The notes beneath the pieces were generated by a model. It was given only the letters and a program-made list of their open reading frames with translations. It made no database searches and was not told where the DNA came from. A stretch of DNA of 64,000 nucleotides from Larkinella terrae. GTDB taxonomy: Bacteria; Bacteroidota; Bacteroidia; Cytophagales; Spirosomataceae. Location: contig NZ_WJXZ01000014.1 of assembly GCF_009668025.1 (NCBI RefSeq), positions 1,583,097-1,647,096 of the forward strand. Direction: 5' to 3'. A program made the position numbers and the translations under genes. Shown here piece by piece: positions 1 through 8,838 of the stretch; position 1 is the first letter of the stretch, and the number at the start of each line of letters is the position of its first letter.

Positions 1-696
1 CTGCTGAATAATTTGGTCCCGATAATTCCGGCTGATCGGAATGCGGTGCGACTTCATAATGATTTCATTTCCGTCAATGGCTTCAATTTTATCGATGGAA
101 ACAATGAAAGATTTATGCACCCGGATAAACGATTTTGAATCCAAGTTCTGTTCCAGATTTTTTAAATAGAGCAGCGTTAAATAATTGCCTTTGTGTGTAC
201 AGATGGTGACGTAGTTCTGCATTCCCTGGATATAGAGAATGTCGTTAAAGTGGATTTTCTCGTACTTATTGTCGCATTTGATAAAGAAATAATCGACTTC
301 CTGGTCGGGTTTCTGAATTTCCTGATGGATCGGTTTTGACAATAACTGGAAATAATCTTTCGCTTTGTTTGCCGCTTTAAAAAAACGGTCGAAAGTGATC
401 GGTTTCAGGAGATAATCCAGGACATTTAATTGAAAGCTTTCCAGCGCATAACTCGGAAAAGCCGTAGTAATAATGACCAGTGGCGGATTCTGAACAATCT
501 TTAAAAAATCAATGCCGTTCATTTTAGGCATCTGAATATCCAGGAAGATCAAATCAATGCGGTGTTCGTCCAGAAGTTTGATCAACTCAACCGGATTCTG
601 GCAGGTTTGCACCAGATTTAAAAAATCAATTTCCCGCACATAATTGGCAATTCCTTCGCGGGCCAGTGGCTCATCATCGATAATTACGCAGTTCAT
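1..696 (-). CDS. LytTR-family response regulator (C-terminus cut by window edge)
   Basis: DNA-binding response regulator that partners the sensor kinase encoded just upstream on the same strand. The reading frame is open to base 1. The N-terminus reads MNCVIIDDEPLA, with the acidic pocket at D8-D9-E10; the likely phosphoacceptor is D53 in a FLDIQMP context. The last visible residues (KSHRIPISRNYRDQI) look like the end of a LytTR DNA-binding domain, so only a few residues should be missing. Two ATG codons stand side by side at 694-699; I took the inner one. Only about 45 bases separate it from the kinase stop, so the two are probably co-transcribed. The family is clear; the regulated genes are unknown. 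Confidence 0.88.
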   Translation of the reverse strand, partial: MNCVIIDDEPLAREGIANYVREIDFLNLVQTCQNPVELIKLLDEHRIDLIFLDIQMPKMNGIDFLKIVQNPPLVIITTAFPSYALESFQLNVLDYLLKPITFDRFFKAANKAKDYFQLLSKPIHQEIQKPDQEVDYFFIKCDNKYEKIHFNDILYIQGMQNYVTICTHKGNYLTLLYLKNLEQNLDSKSFIRVHKSFIVSIDKIEAIDGNEIIMKSHRIPISRNYRDQIIQQ

Positions 697-742
697 CATT
701 GAATTTCGATCGTTATAAAAATCGGTCTGAATGGCTGGATGT

Positions 743-1876
743 TCAAACCGCTTTTTCCATGAATTGAGGTATGTCAAGTTCTGAAAGCATCAAGCGTAAT
801 TCCACCGAAAAGCTGTTGTCGTTGTGTTGAATGTCTAAGCTATATTCCCCCGGATAAATTAAATCCAGGCGTCGCTGCACATTCTGGATACCAATACCCC
901 CAAAGTTAATTACTTCATTCGTAGGCAATTGAGAAGCACTGTTGGCAATTGAAAAATCAAGTTGCTGCTGATTCATACTTAAATTAATTCGAATCCAGTT
1001 CGGCTGATCGGTATGTTTGGAAACGTGTTTAAACGCGTTTTCGACGAAATTCATCAGAATGAAAGGCGCAATCCCCAAATGACCGGAGAACTGCTGGCCG
1101 AGTTGCACGCTGACGTTGACGTTGTTATTCTGCCGCAGTTTTTCCAGTTCGATAAAATTTTCCAGATACGCAATTTCCTTGTTCAGCGGTATTTTCTGAT
1201 CGTTGCTTTCATAGAGTTGATGTCGCAGCATTTCGGAAAATTTTGCCAGGGAATCAGACGCCATATCCGGATTTTTATGAATCAGAAAAAAGATGGAATT
1301 GATCGTATTAAACAGGAAATGGGGGTTGAACTGGTACTTTAGAAACTTCAGTTCAGTCTCCAGTTTTTCCTTTTCCAGAAGCTGTTGTCTTTGCCGGCTT
1401 TGAACCCAGTTTTTTGTTAGTTTAATACTCATGGCCAGTGTCATACTGGCCACCATCGAAGGTAGAGCGTTCCCCAGAAAGCGGTAAAAACATTCCGCAT
1501 CTGTACCACCACCGAACTGGTCATTCATGGTTCTTCCGGAAATGGCGGCCGTCAAATAATAGCCGGGAATAATCAATAAAGATGCGAGGATAATGGTTAG
1601 AACCAGATAAATTATATATTCAACAAGCCGGTTTTTTTCAAGGTATTTTGGGATCAGAACATATAAATTAAAGTAGGCTCCGATGGCCTGAAAAACGAAA
1701 TAAAAAAGGAACTTGATGAAATAAGGCGAAAAAAAGATGCCCTCGACCGCCTTGTACGGATTGCCGACGGCAACCACCCACCAGAGGTAATTATAGAGAA
1801 ACCAGAACGGAATATGGTAAATTTTATACTTGAAAAACCAGTTTCCGTTGGATCGATTCAGTGCCAATGCGTTCAT
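743..1876 (-). CDS. LytS/YpdA-like sensor histidine kinase
   Basis: Membrane sensor kinase of the His_kinase (PF06580) type, expected to phosphorylate the LytTR regulator downstream. Hydrophobic segments lie around residues 22-38, 52-75, 85-110 and 133-152. A short coiled stretch (160-178) leads into the phosphoacceptor box QFNPHFLFN with H186. The ATP-binding part shows an N-box FVENAFKH (N280) and a glycine loop GGIGIQN (325-331). The length of 377 residues is normal. There is no recognisable extracellular ligand domain, so the signal cannot be predicted. A second LytS/LytTR pair lies at 52941-54862, in the opposite gene order and with little overall similarity. Confidence 0.9.
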   Translation of the reverse strand: MNALALNRSNGNWFFKYKIYHIPFWFLYNYLWWVVAVGNPYKAVEGIFFSPYFIKFLFYFVFQAIGAYFNLYVLIPKYLEKNRLVEYIIYLVLTIILASLLIIPGYYLTAAISGRTMNDQFGGGTDAECFYRFLGNALPSMVASMTLAMSIKLTKNWVQSRQRQQLLEKEKLETELKFLKYQFNPHFLFNTINSIFFLIHKNPDMASDSLAKFSEMLRHQLYESNDQKIPLNKEIAYLENFIELEKLRQNNNVNVSVQLGQQFSGHLGIAPFILMNFVENAFKHVSKHTDQPNWIRINLSMNQQQLDFSIANSASQLPTNEVINFGGIGIQNVQRRLDLIYPGEYSLDIQHNDNSFSVELRLMLSELDIPQFMEKAV

Positions 1877-2217
1877 TTTTATGATCGTTTACTCGATACC
1901 TGCGTCGGTTCGGAAAGCTTCCCACTTGAACCAGGCGGAAAATACTCTCTAAAGTAATGAATTCAACGGCGGTTTTTTGATGGGTTATGCCAAAGGTGCT
2001 AACTAATTGACGAAATGAGACACCAGGTACATGAAAGGTATTGGAAAGGAGTTGTTCGGATTCGACAGCCAGCAGCCTGTTTGGTTAAGTGCCGATTGAG
2101 AAAGTAGCCGCTTTCACAAAGAAAACTCCGGCCTTCATATAGAATGGCCATCTGGGCCTCGTTTTGAGGCTATTTTTGTCGTAGCGTGCAAATAATACCC
2201 AACTTTTTGGCCAACGA
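1877..2217. other. intergenic region upstream of the thioredoxin-fold gene
   Basis: This stretch holds no credible gene on either strand. Near its right end there is a short hairpin, gcctc-gtttt-gaggc (2156-2170), followed immediately by TATTTTTG at 2171-2178, which fits the Bacteroidota -7 consensus TAnnTTTG. The hairpin plus T-run could equally be a weak terminator. No clear -33 TTG is placed upstream. Confidence 0.4.
2171..2178 (+). promoter_or_regulatory. possible -7 promoter box TATTTTTG
   Basis: Exact match to TAnnTTTG, about 40 bases before the ATG at 2218 and 76 before the alternative ATG at 2254. The spacing fits either start. No convincing -33 element is present. Confidence 0.3.
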
Positions 2218-3444
2218 ATGGAGAACGCGACTTACGCTTTAAAATGTATCCTTATGAATCGGGGCGGACTGAGCAATGCTTTGCGTAGAAGGAAACGGCT
2301 CCTTTTCCTGTTTTGTGCGAGTCTGTTATGGGTGGTTTCCGCAGCGTTTGGGCAGGAAATGTCGCTAAAAGAAGCGATACAAAAGGAACATGAAAGTCTG
2401 AAGGTTGAGACCGGAAGTTATGCGGAGATGGTCGCTTATACCGGGGGGATGATCAAACCGGTTGATGTTTCGAGGCTTTCCACCTTAACTGATTCCTCTA
2501 AGGCAAAGAATAAACCCATCATTCTTTATTTCTTCGCAGATTGGGATATTTACTCCCATAAAATGCGTAAGGAGACATTTTTTAATAATAAAGTCAGTGG
2601 TTTAATTAATCGCGAATTCTATTTTGTTGCTTTGAATGAGAAAACGGAAGTAGCTAAAAAGCTTTATAAAAATATTACGGGTAGCGAACTGAAGTCGTTT
2701 CCGATGACGGTTTATTTAAATCCAAAGGAAAGCTATTCATTTCAATACCCCGGCTACCAAACGAATTTAATGTACATCAGTAATCTTTTTAAGTTAAAGA
2801 AGATCGGATATGCAACAATTAATAATCGGATTTTAAATAATATTGGTCAACTATTTAAAAAAGATTATAAGATTATTTATACGGCACTCGATAACTTAGA
2901 TTCAATTGAAAAATTAGATGGTGTCGAAGAAATCTCAAAAAAAGCGAAGAGCCTGGCTGAAATTGAGGAAGCTATTGATAATGCCTTGTACACGTTAAAA
3001 GACGAGGAGTCATTCGGCTATATTCTAAAGCATGCCGGATTTGTAAAATTTGCTTCTTCGCTTTCCTATGACCAGAAAGACTCGCTTAGGCGCGATGAAT
3101 ATGTTTCACTTGATACGGTAAGTAGATCCATCCTGACAACGGCGGTGGAATACAGAAATATGCGGAATTCACTGAAAATAACCCCTGGCAGTAAGCAGGA
3201 TAAAAATCTTCAGACCTATATGGCGAAGCATCTTATCATGGTTGGTATTCCACCTGCCATTCGCAATACCGTATATGAATACTGTAAGAAATATATGATA
3301 TTGAAAGAATCCAAAGAGAACGCTGAAATGTATAGCCAAAAAATCCGAGAAACCTTGTCAATTGATTGGGAGAAAGGAATAATTTATAAAGCCGGTTTCT
3401 CAATCACTTTATTAAAGGATGGCTTGTTTATTCAATATAATTAA
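2218..3444 (+). CDS. exported thioredoxin-fold protein lacking the CxxC motif
   Basis: Hypothetical exported protein of 408 residues. After an Arg/Lys-rich start (RRRKR, 24-28) comes a hydrophobic signal segment (29-44) ending near AAFG. Residues about 98-175 read like a Thioredoxin_7/DUF255-type fold: a strand IILYFFADW, then M(R)KETF as in related 'WCxxCKKMxKETF' proteins, and a FPMT loop with the cis-proline at 162. The CxxC position reads W109-D-I-Y-S, so both catalytic cysteines are absent and redox activity is unlikely. The C-terminal half (about 200-408) is helical and unrecognised. ATG 2254 (residue 13) is an alternative start. The gene is visibly richer in A+T than its neighbours, which may mean separate ancestry. 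Confidence 0.8.
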   Translation: MENATYALKCILMNRGGLSNALRRRKRLLFLFCASLLWVVSAAFGQEMSLKEAIQKEHESLKVETGSYAEMVAYTGGMIKPVDVSRLSTLTDSSKAKNKPIILYFFADWDIYSHKMRKETFFNNKVSGLINREFYFVALNEKTEVAKKLYKNITGSELKSFPMTVYLNPKESYSFQYPGYQTNLMYISNLFKLKKIGYATINNRILNNIGQLFKKDYKIIYTALDNLDSIEKLDGVEEISKKAKSLAEIEEAIDNALYTLKDEESFGYILKHAGFVKFASSLSYDQKDSLRRDEYVSLDTVSRSILTTAVEYRNMRNSLKITPGSKQDKNLQTYMAKHLIMVGIPPAIRNTVYEYCKKYMILKESKENAEMYSQKIRETLSIDWEKGIIYKAGFSITLLKDGLFIQYN

Positions 3445-3576
3445 CGAGATCCGACCCGGAGTTGTTTTAAGTTTTTGATTAATAAAATCGCTTCCACGAA
3501 AAATAAATAGTCCGATTGTATAGGGGTTTGGGCGTAGAAGGCTGTCATACCGGCATACTCTACAACACAAATACTT

Positions 3577-5925
3577 ATGCACCTCCGTACGTTTATCCTC
3601 ACTTTTATTGCGTGGATTTTTCTGCAGAAAGCCGTCGCCCAATCCTATACCCAAACCATTCGCGGAACCGTTGTCGATCAAAGTTTGCAAACCGCTTTGC
3701 CGGGAGCAACGATCGTCATTCTCAATTCTGATCCGTTGCGGGGAACCAGTACCGAAGCCGATGGTTCGTTTCGATTAAACCAGGTTCCGGTTGGGCGGCA
3801 CAGCCTGAAAATTACCAGTCTGGGTTATAAAGAGCTGATTTTGCCGAACATTGTCGTCGATGCCGGGAAAGAGCTGGTGCTGAATGTTGCGCTGCAGGAG
3901 GCCATTGTGACGGTGAACGAAGTGACGGTTAAACCGCAGATTGAGAAGGAAAAACCCTTCAATGAAATGGCGACCGTCAGCGCCCGAACGTTTTCGGTGG
4001 AGGAAACACAGAAGTTTGCGGCTGCGGTCAACGACCCGGCCCGGATGGCAACGGCCTACGCCGGGGTGGTTGGGGCCGACGATGGCGGCAACCAGATTGT
4101 CATTCGCGGTAACTCGCCCACCGGCCTGCTATGGCGGATGGAAGGCGTGGACATCCCGAATCCCAACCACTTTGCCAACATGGGCTCAGCCGGGGGCGGA
4201 ATCTCGATTTTGAGTGCGCAGTTGCTGGCCAATTCGGATTTTATGACCGGTGCTTTTCCGGCGGAATACGGCAATGCGTTGTCCGGCGTGTTCGACCTGC
4301 GGTTGCGGAAAGGCAATAATTCAAAGCGCGAACATACCATTCAGGCCGGGGTTTTGGGAATTGACGTAGCCAGCGAAGGGCCATTTTCTAAAAACTACAA
4401 AGGTTCGTACCTCTTCAATTACCGGTATTCGACGTTGGGATTGTTGTCGAAAATGGGGGTCAGCATTGGTCCGTTCGCCAACATTTTTCAGGATTTATCC
4501 TTCAATGTATACCTTCCGGCCGGAAAGGCAGGCAATTTTACGCTTTTCGGTTTTGGCGGCTTGAGCAACAGTGATCTGGACGCGGTGAAAGATTCGACGC
4601 AATGGAAAAGCGATGGCGAACGGTTTAACGACCATTTTTTTGCCAAAACCGGTGCCGTCGGTGCCACGCATTCAATCCATCTAACCAAAAGAGCATTCTT
4701 GAAATCCGTCCTTCTTTTTTCGGGCTATCAGTCGGGTTACGAAAACGAATCCCTGGAAACCGGTTATGTGCCCCAGTTGCAGCTTCGGGAAGCCTACCGC
4801 ATCCGGAAACAGATTGCTTCATCGACACTCACGTATAAGTTCAATTCGCAACACACCCTGCGGGTCGGGCTGACCGGTTCGGTACTTGGTTTTAACCTCG
4901 AACGAAAGGAGCGACTGCCGGAACTGAATACGATGCAAACGCAGATTCAGATAAACGACCAAACCAGCACGGTGCAGGCTTACGGCCAGTGGAATTACCG
5001 AATGACCGAAAAACTGACGTTCAATGCCGGGATGCATTACCTGCGGCTGATGCTGAACAACACGGATGCGGTGGAACCGCGCGGTTCGGTGCGCTGGGCG
5101 TTTGTGCCGAAACATGCCGTTAGTTTTGGCTACGGTCTGCACAGTCAGGTTCAGAATCTGGCGACGTATTTTGCCACACAGCCTTCAGAAAATGGTTCTT
5201 CCAACCGAAATCTGGGCTTTACGCGCTCGCACCACCTGGTTCTGGCCTACGACTGGTCGCTCAACGATCATTTGCGGGTAAAAGCCGAATCGTATTATCA
5301 GTCGCTGTTCAACATTCCGATCAGCGCCGATAAACCGAATGCTTTTGCGATGGTCAACAGCTTCGACGGCCTGACTACCGAACGATTAACGAACAAAGGC
5401 GTCGGCCGGAATTACGGCCTGGAATTGACGGTGGAGCAGTTTTTACACAACAATGTTTACTTTCTGTTGTCGTCGTCGCTGTATGATTCCCGGTATCGCG
5501 GTTCGGACAATATCTGGCGCGACACCCGGTTCAACGGCAAATTTGCCTTCAGTTTTCAGGGTGGAAAGGAGTGGGTGCTGGGCGAATCGGGCAAAAATGT
5601 CATTGGTGTCAACCTGAAACTGACGTATTACGGCGGTTACCGCGCGACACCCATTGATCTGGCCGAATCGATTCGGAAGCAGGAGACGGTTTTTGTTGAT
5701 AGTCAGTCGTATAGTCAGAAACTGCCCGATTATTTCCGGACGGATGTGCGGTTTAGCTGGAAGCGGAATAAGCGGCATTCGACCCGCACCTTGTCGCTCG
5801 ATATTCAGAATGCGACCAATCGGCAAAACGTTTACGGGCAGTATTTCGAACCACGCAGCGGAACCGTCAAAACCAGTTACATGACGCCCCTGATTCCGGT
5901 TTTGAGCTACCGGGTGGCTTTTTGA
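3577..5925 (+). CDS. TonB-dependent receptor with CarboxypepD_reg-like domain
   Basis: Outer-membrane receptor for energised uptake of an unknown substrate. A signal peptide (1-21, ending AVAQ) is followed by a CarboxypepD_reg-like beta domain (about 28-112: RGTVVDQ, ALPGATIVIL, GSFRLNQVPVG, LGYKE). A plug domain (about 140-245) contains NQIVIRGNSPTGLLWRMEGV and AEYGNALSGVFDLRLRKG, and a barrel runs to the C-terminus. At 782 residues it is shorter than SusC proteins (~1000) and has no SusD partner beside it, so it belongs to the shorter 'outer membrane receptor' branch rather than a glycan-utilisation pair. An intrinsic terminator follows at 5941-5978. The substrate cannot be read from sequence. 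Confidence 0.93.
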   Translation: MHLRTFILTFIAWIFLQKAVAQSYTQTIRGTVVDQSLQTALPGATIVILNSDPLRGTSTEADGSFRLNQVPVGRHSLKITSLGYKELILPNIVVDAGKELVLNVALQEAIVTVNEVTVKPQIEKEKPFNEMATVSARTFSVEETQKFAAAVNDPARMATAYAGVVGADDGGNQIVIRGNSPTGLLWRMEGVDIPNPNHFANMGSAGGGISILSAQLLANSDFMTGAFPAEYGNALSGVFDLRLRKGNNSKREHTIQAGVLGIDVASEGPFSKNYKGSYLFNYRYSTLGLLSKMGVSIGPFANIFQDLSFNVYLPAGKAGNFTLFGFGGLSNSDLDAVKDSTQWKSDGERFNDHFFAKTGAVGATHSIHLTKRAFLKSVLLFSGYQSGYENESLETGYVPQLQLREAYRIRKQIASSTLTYKFNSQHTLRVGLTGSVLGFNLERKERLPELNTMQTQIQINDQTSTVQAYGQWNYRMTEKLTFNAGMHYLRLMLNNTDAVEPRGSVRWAFVPKHAVSFGYGLHSQVQNLATYFATQPSENGSSNRNLGFTRSHHLVLAYDWSLNDHLRVKAESYYQSLFNIPISADKPNAFAMVNSFDGLTTERLTNKGVGRNYGLELTVEQFLHNNVYFLLSSSLYDSRYRGSDNIWRDTRFNGKFAFSFQGGKEWVLGESGKNVIGVNLKLTYYGGYRATPIDLAESIRKQETVFVDSQSYSQKLPDYFRTDVRFSWKRNKRHSTRTLSLDIQNATNRQNVYGQYFEPRSGTVKTSYMTPLIPVLSYRVAF

Positions 5926-5940
5926 AAAACCGCACCGCAA

Positions 5941-5978
5941 AAAAACGGTCGGCAGGGTGGGAATTGTCGACCGTTTTT
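5941..5978 (+). terminator. intrinsic terminator after TonB receptor
   Basis: Stem aaaaacggtcg (5941-5951) pairs with cgaccgttttt (5968-5978) and ends in a T-run, 15 bases after the receptor stop codon. Confidence 0.75.
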
Positions 5979-6018
5979 GTTTGGTTTGAAAAATAGCACT
6001 TAACTAGATTCAAATCGA

Positions 6019-7101
6019 ATGACAGAGTCCAGTAAAAATTTTCTTTACACGTACCTCAACAACGCGTCGCCCACCGGTTTTGAATCGTCGGGACAGCAGA
6101 TCTGGCTGGATTACCTGAAGCCTTACATTGATGACTACATTGTCGATACGTACGGAACCGTGGTTGGGGTTATTCAGCCGACGGCGCCGGTCACGCGGGA
6201 ATATAAGGTCGTGATTGAAGCTCACTCCGACGAAATTTCGTGGTTTGTCAATTTCATTTCCGACGACGGTTACATCTACGTTCGGCGCAACGGGGGTTCT
6301 GACGCGCTGATTGCGCCGTCGATGCGGGTGAATCTGCACACCGCCAATGGTCAGGTCGCGGGTGTTTTTGGCTGGCCCGCCATTCACGTTCGGGATCTGG
6401 CGAAGGATGTCGCGCCGAAAGTGACGGATTTATTCATCGACGTGGGCGCGCTGACCAAGCAGGAAGTGCTCGACATGGGCATTCACGTCGGTACGGTCTG
6501 CACCTTCGCCGAGGGCCTTTTTGTGCTGAATAACCGCTATTACGTGGGTCGTGCGCTCGACAACCGCATGGGCGGTTTTATGATTGCGGAGGTAGCCCGG
6601 CTGTTGAAGGAGAACAATATCGAATTGCCGTTCACGCTGTATGTGGTCAATGCGGTGCAGGAAGAAATCGGTTTGCGCGGGGCGGAAATGATTGCCCGCC
6701 GACTGAAGCCCGATCTGGCGATCATCACCGACGTGACGCACGATACGCAATCCCCGAAATACGACAAAAAGGAGCAGGGCGACCTGAAAGCGGGTGGTGG
6801 GCCCGTGATTTGCTACGGTCCGGCGGTGCAGAATAAAGTCCGGGATTTTATTATTCAGATTGCTCAGGACAAAGAAATTGCGTTTCAGCGCCAGGCCGTC
6901 AGCCGTTCCACCGGAACTGATACCGACTCGTTTGCGTATGCCGCAGAGGGCAGCGCGTCGGCCCTGATTTCATTGCCCTTGAAATACATGCACACGACGG
7001 TTGAAACCGTCCACATGGATGATGTTCAGGCGGTTATCCAACTGATTTATGAAACCCTGCTGGCCGTAAAAGGCAATGAAGATTTCCGGTATCTGAAATA
7101 A
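6019..7101 (+). CDS. M42-family metallo-aminopeptidase (glutamyl aminopeptidase/endoglucanase family)
   Basis: Cytosolic dinuclear-metal aminopeptidase that trims peptides, 360 residues, no signal peptide. Expected ligands are all present: H69 (EAHSDE), D181 (RALDNRMGG), E215-E216 (VQEEIGLRGA, catalytic base plus ligand), D238 (ITDVTH) and H325 (YMHTTVET). The insertion between the first two metal sites (about 80-165) matches the dodecamer-forming domain of TET peptidases. The gene sits alone between two terminators. Some family members were once annotated as endoglucanases; the intact metal site favours peptidase. Confidence 0.93.
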   Translation: MTESSKNFLYTYLNNASPTGFESSGQQIWLDYLKPYIDDYIVDTYGTVVGVIQPTAPVTREYKVVIEAHSDEISWFVNFISDDGYIYVRRNGGSDALIAPSMRVNLHTANGQVAGVFGWPAIHVRDLAKDVAPKVTDLFIDVGALTKQEVLDMGIHVGTVCTFAEGLFVLNNRYYVGRALDNRMGGFMIAEVARLLKENNIELPFTLYVVNAVQEEIGLRGAEMIARRLKPDLAIITDVTHDTQSPKYDKKEQGDLKAGGGPVICYGPAVQNKVRDFIIQIAQDKEIAFQRQAVSRSTGTDTDSFAYAAEGSASALISLPLKYMHTTVETVHMDDVQAVIQLIYETLLAVKGNEDFRYLK

Positions 7102-7114
7102 GAAAAGCCGATTG

Positions 7115-7156
7115 AAAAAACCGCCTGCCCGGAAGATTTCGGGCAGGCGGTTTTTT
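7115..7156. terminator. bidirectional intrinsic terminator between convergent genes
   Basis: Perfect inverted repeat: aaaaaaccgcctgccc (7115-7130), a 10-base loop, and gggcaggcggtttttt (7141-7156). It carries an A-run before and a T-run after the stem, so it can stop both the M42 gene and the minus-strand ADP-ribosylglycohydrolase gene. Confidence 0.9.
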
Positions 7157-7205
7157 ATGAAAACTATTGGCGATTTTGAAAAATAACCGCCAATAGTTTC
7201 TGGTT

Positions 7206-8156
7206 TTATTGACTAAAATGATCCCGTAAACGATTTGCTAAATCTTCAATATCGGCTCGTTTTGCTATTTGCTCAATCCATTTTTTTGGAATGGAATCAA
7301 AACCGTATAAAAGCCCCGCTAACCCGCCTGCAACAGCTCCGGTAGTATCGGTATCTAAGCCCAAATTGACGGCCTTTAAGGTTGCACCTTTAAAATTATC
7401 GGTTGTTAATAAACACCAGATACTTGCTTCCAATGTGTGAATAACATAACCACTACTATAAATTTCTTTTTCCGGTAATTCATAAATAGCAGCATTCAAC
7501 AATCGGTCAAATAGTTTGATTTCATCCAGATTAATTGATATAGAATGAAGGAAATCTGTTACCTCGGTTTGCAGGTTTTTATAAATTGTAATTTTGTCAA
7601 TCCCGATTGCTAATTGTCTTGCAAATTCGAGATAATAAAAGCAGCCAATTACGGAACGAATGTGTCCGTGTGTGAGAGAAGAGACTTGTTTGGTGATTTG
7701 ATATCGATCCCCAATTGGTAGCTCTTTAATGTAAAATAGCAATGGCAAAATGCGCATAAGAGATCCATTTCCATTATCCGAGATTTCCATTCCACCCGCT
7801 AATTCAGGAATACAACCGTCCTGAAGTCTTCGGATAGCCTGACTCGTTGCAATTCCGACATCAAAAACCACTCCTCTGGCACTCCAATAGTTATGGTTGA
7901 GCCATTCAACGAAATTATCTGCAATTCGTTGTAGACTGAATTCGGAAGTCAATGCCTCTGCCAGACAAAATGCGAGGGAACTATCATCTGAAAATGTGCC
8001 GGCTGGAAGATTATAAGTGCCGTAACCTATCATATCAGTGATAGGATTTAATGCAATTTTTTCGCGACTATTGAATTCGACTGGTACACCCAACGCATCA
8101 CCAGTTGCAATTCCAAACAATATATCTTTGTAAATATTTTTTGAACTCAGGCTCAT
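7206..8156 (-). CDS. ADP-ribosylglycohydrolase family protein
   Basis: Member of the DraG/ARH family, whose members remove ADP-ribose from proteins or hydrolyse ADP-ribosyl compounds using two Mg or Mn ions. The 316-residue length is typical. The N-terminal signature GIATGDALGVPVEF (15-28) is intact, the first metal site reads S56-D57-D58 within GTFSDDSSL, and the C-terminal site reads GLDTDTTGAVAGGLAG with D268 and D270. It is cytosolic. It is the last gene of a minus-strand run with a zinc-ribbon protein (48 bases upstream) and a DUF6909-like protein. The natural substrate is not known. Confidence 0.9.
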   Translation of the reverse strand: MSLSSKNIYKDILFGIATGDALGVPVEFNSREKIALNPITDMIGYGTYNLPAGTFSDDSSLAFCLAEALTSEFSLQRIADNFVEWLNHNYWSARGVVFDVGIATSQAIRRLQDGCIPELAGGMEISDNGNGSLMRILPLLFYIKELPIGDRYQITKQVSSLTHGHIRSVIGCFYYLEFARQLAIGIDKITIYKNLQTEVTDFLHSISINLDEIKLFDRLLNAAIYELPEKEIYSSGYVIHTLEASIWCLLTTDNFKGATLKAVNLGLDTDTTGAVAGGLAGLLYGFDSIPKKWIEQIAKRADIEDLANRLRDHFSQ

Positions 8157-8204
8157 TAGTTATTCATTATCAATTCTATAATTCCAGAAAATATAAAACA
8201 TTGA

Positions 8205-8807
8205 TTACTTCCGCAACAGCTTTTCAATTGCCTTCAGAATCGCATCTCTATTTTTGGCGGATTTGATGAAATGCGGAAGCTTTTCAACCATGGTAGTGTA
8301 TTTTGGGGTCTGCCGTTCGCGCAGTTTTGCCGACACATAATTTCTGATTTCGATCAAATGGTCCCGATTGAAAGCCCAGAAGAAGTCCCCTTTTATTTCG
8401 GTCTGAAACCACAGGGGTAAGTTAAAAACCGGGTCACCAATTCCGGAATTTTTGTAACGCAATCGGTACGAATCATTTTTTGGCTTAACAGTTTGGGAGG
8501 TTCCGCAATGGGGACATGAAACGATTAATTCTTCCACTTTCTCCTTATTGTTGGGAATAGTGAAATCGAGAGATTCATTGCAGTGATCACAGGCCCACTT
8601 GACGGTTGCTGTATACCGGATGCGGTCATCAGCCTTTTCGGAATGGTTGCAATGGAAACAGGTTAGTTTATCCTGACTGGTTTCGCGGGACCGGTTTGTT
8701 GTCACTACGGCCAGATGCTGGCATTTCGGGCACTCAACCAGAAATTCATTGGCGTATGCGTACAAGGTGGTGGCTGGGCCTGCGTACCGGATCGTTTCGT
8801 TTTCCAT
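8205..8807 (-). CDS. TFIIB-type zinc-ribbon protein, function unknown
   Basis: Soluble 200-residue protein with four CxxC knuckles: C26/C29, C50/C53, C73/C76 and C98/C101. They are spaced as two consecutive zinc ribbons (about 20-60 and 70-105). The rest carries aromatic-rich PLWFQTEIKGDFFWAFN (about 131-147) and a basic helical tail ending in EKLLRK. Similar proteins in Bacteroidota are usually named only as TFIIB-type zinc-ribbon-containing. Zinc ribbons bind nucleic acid or protein, so a role cannot be named. It lies 31 bases downstream of the DUF6909-like gene and 48 upstream of the ADP-ribosylglycohydrolase gene, all on one strand, which suggests co-expression. Confidence 0.82.
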   Translation of the reverse strand: MENETIRYAGPATTLYAYANEFLVECPKCQHLAVVTTNRSRETSQDKLTCFHCNHSEKADDRIRYTATVKWACDHCNESLDFTIPNNKEKVEELIVSCPHCGTSQTVKPKNDSYRLRYKNSGIGDPVFNLPLWFQTEIKGDFFWAFNRDHLIEIRNYVSAKLRERQTPKYTTMVEKLPHFIKSAKNRDAILKAIEKLLRK

Positions 8808-8838
8808 TGGTAATGCGGTTTTCGATTTTTAGCGGAAC

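Noticed and set aside
3445-3576. Cobalamin riboswitch upstream of the TonB receptor
   Set aside because: The region is only about 130 bases and lacks a B12-box-like sequence or the required stem layout.
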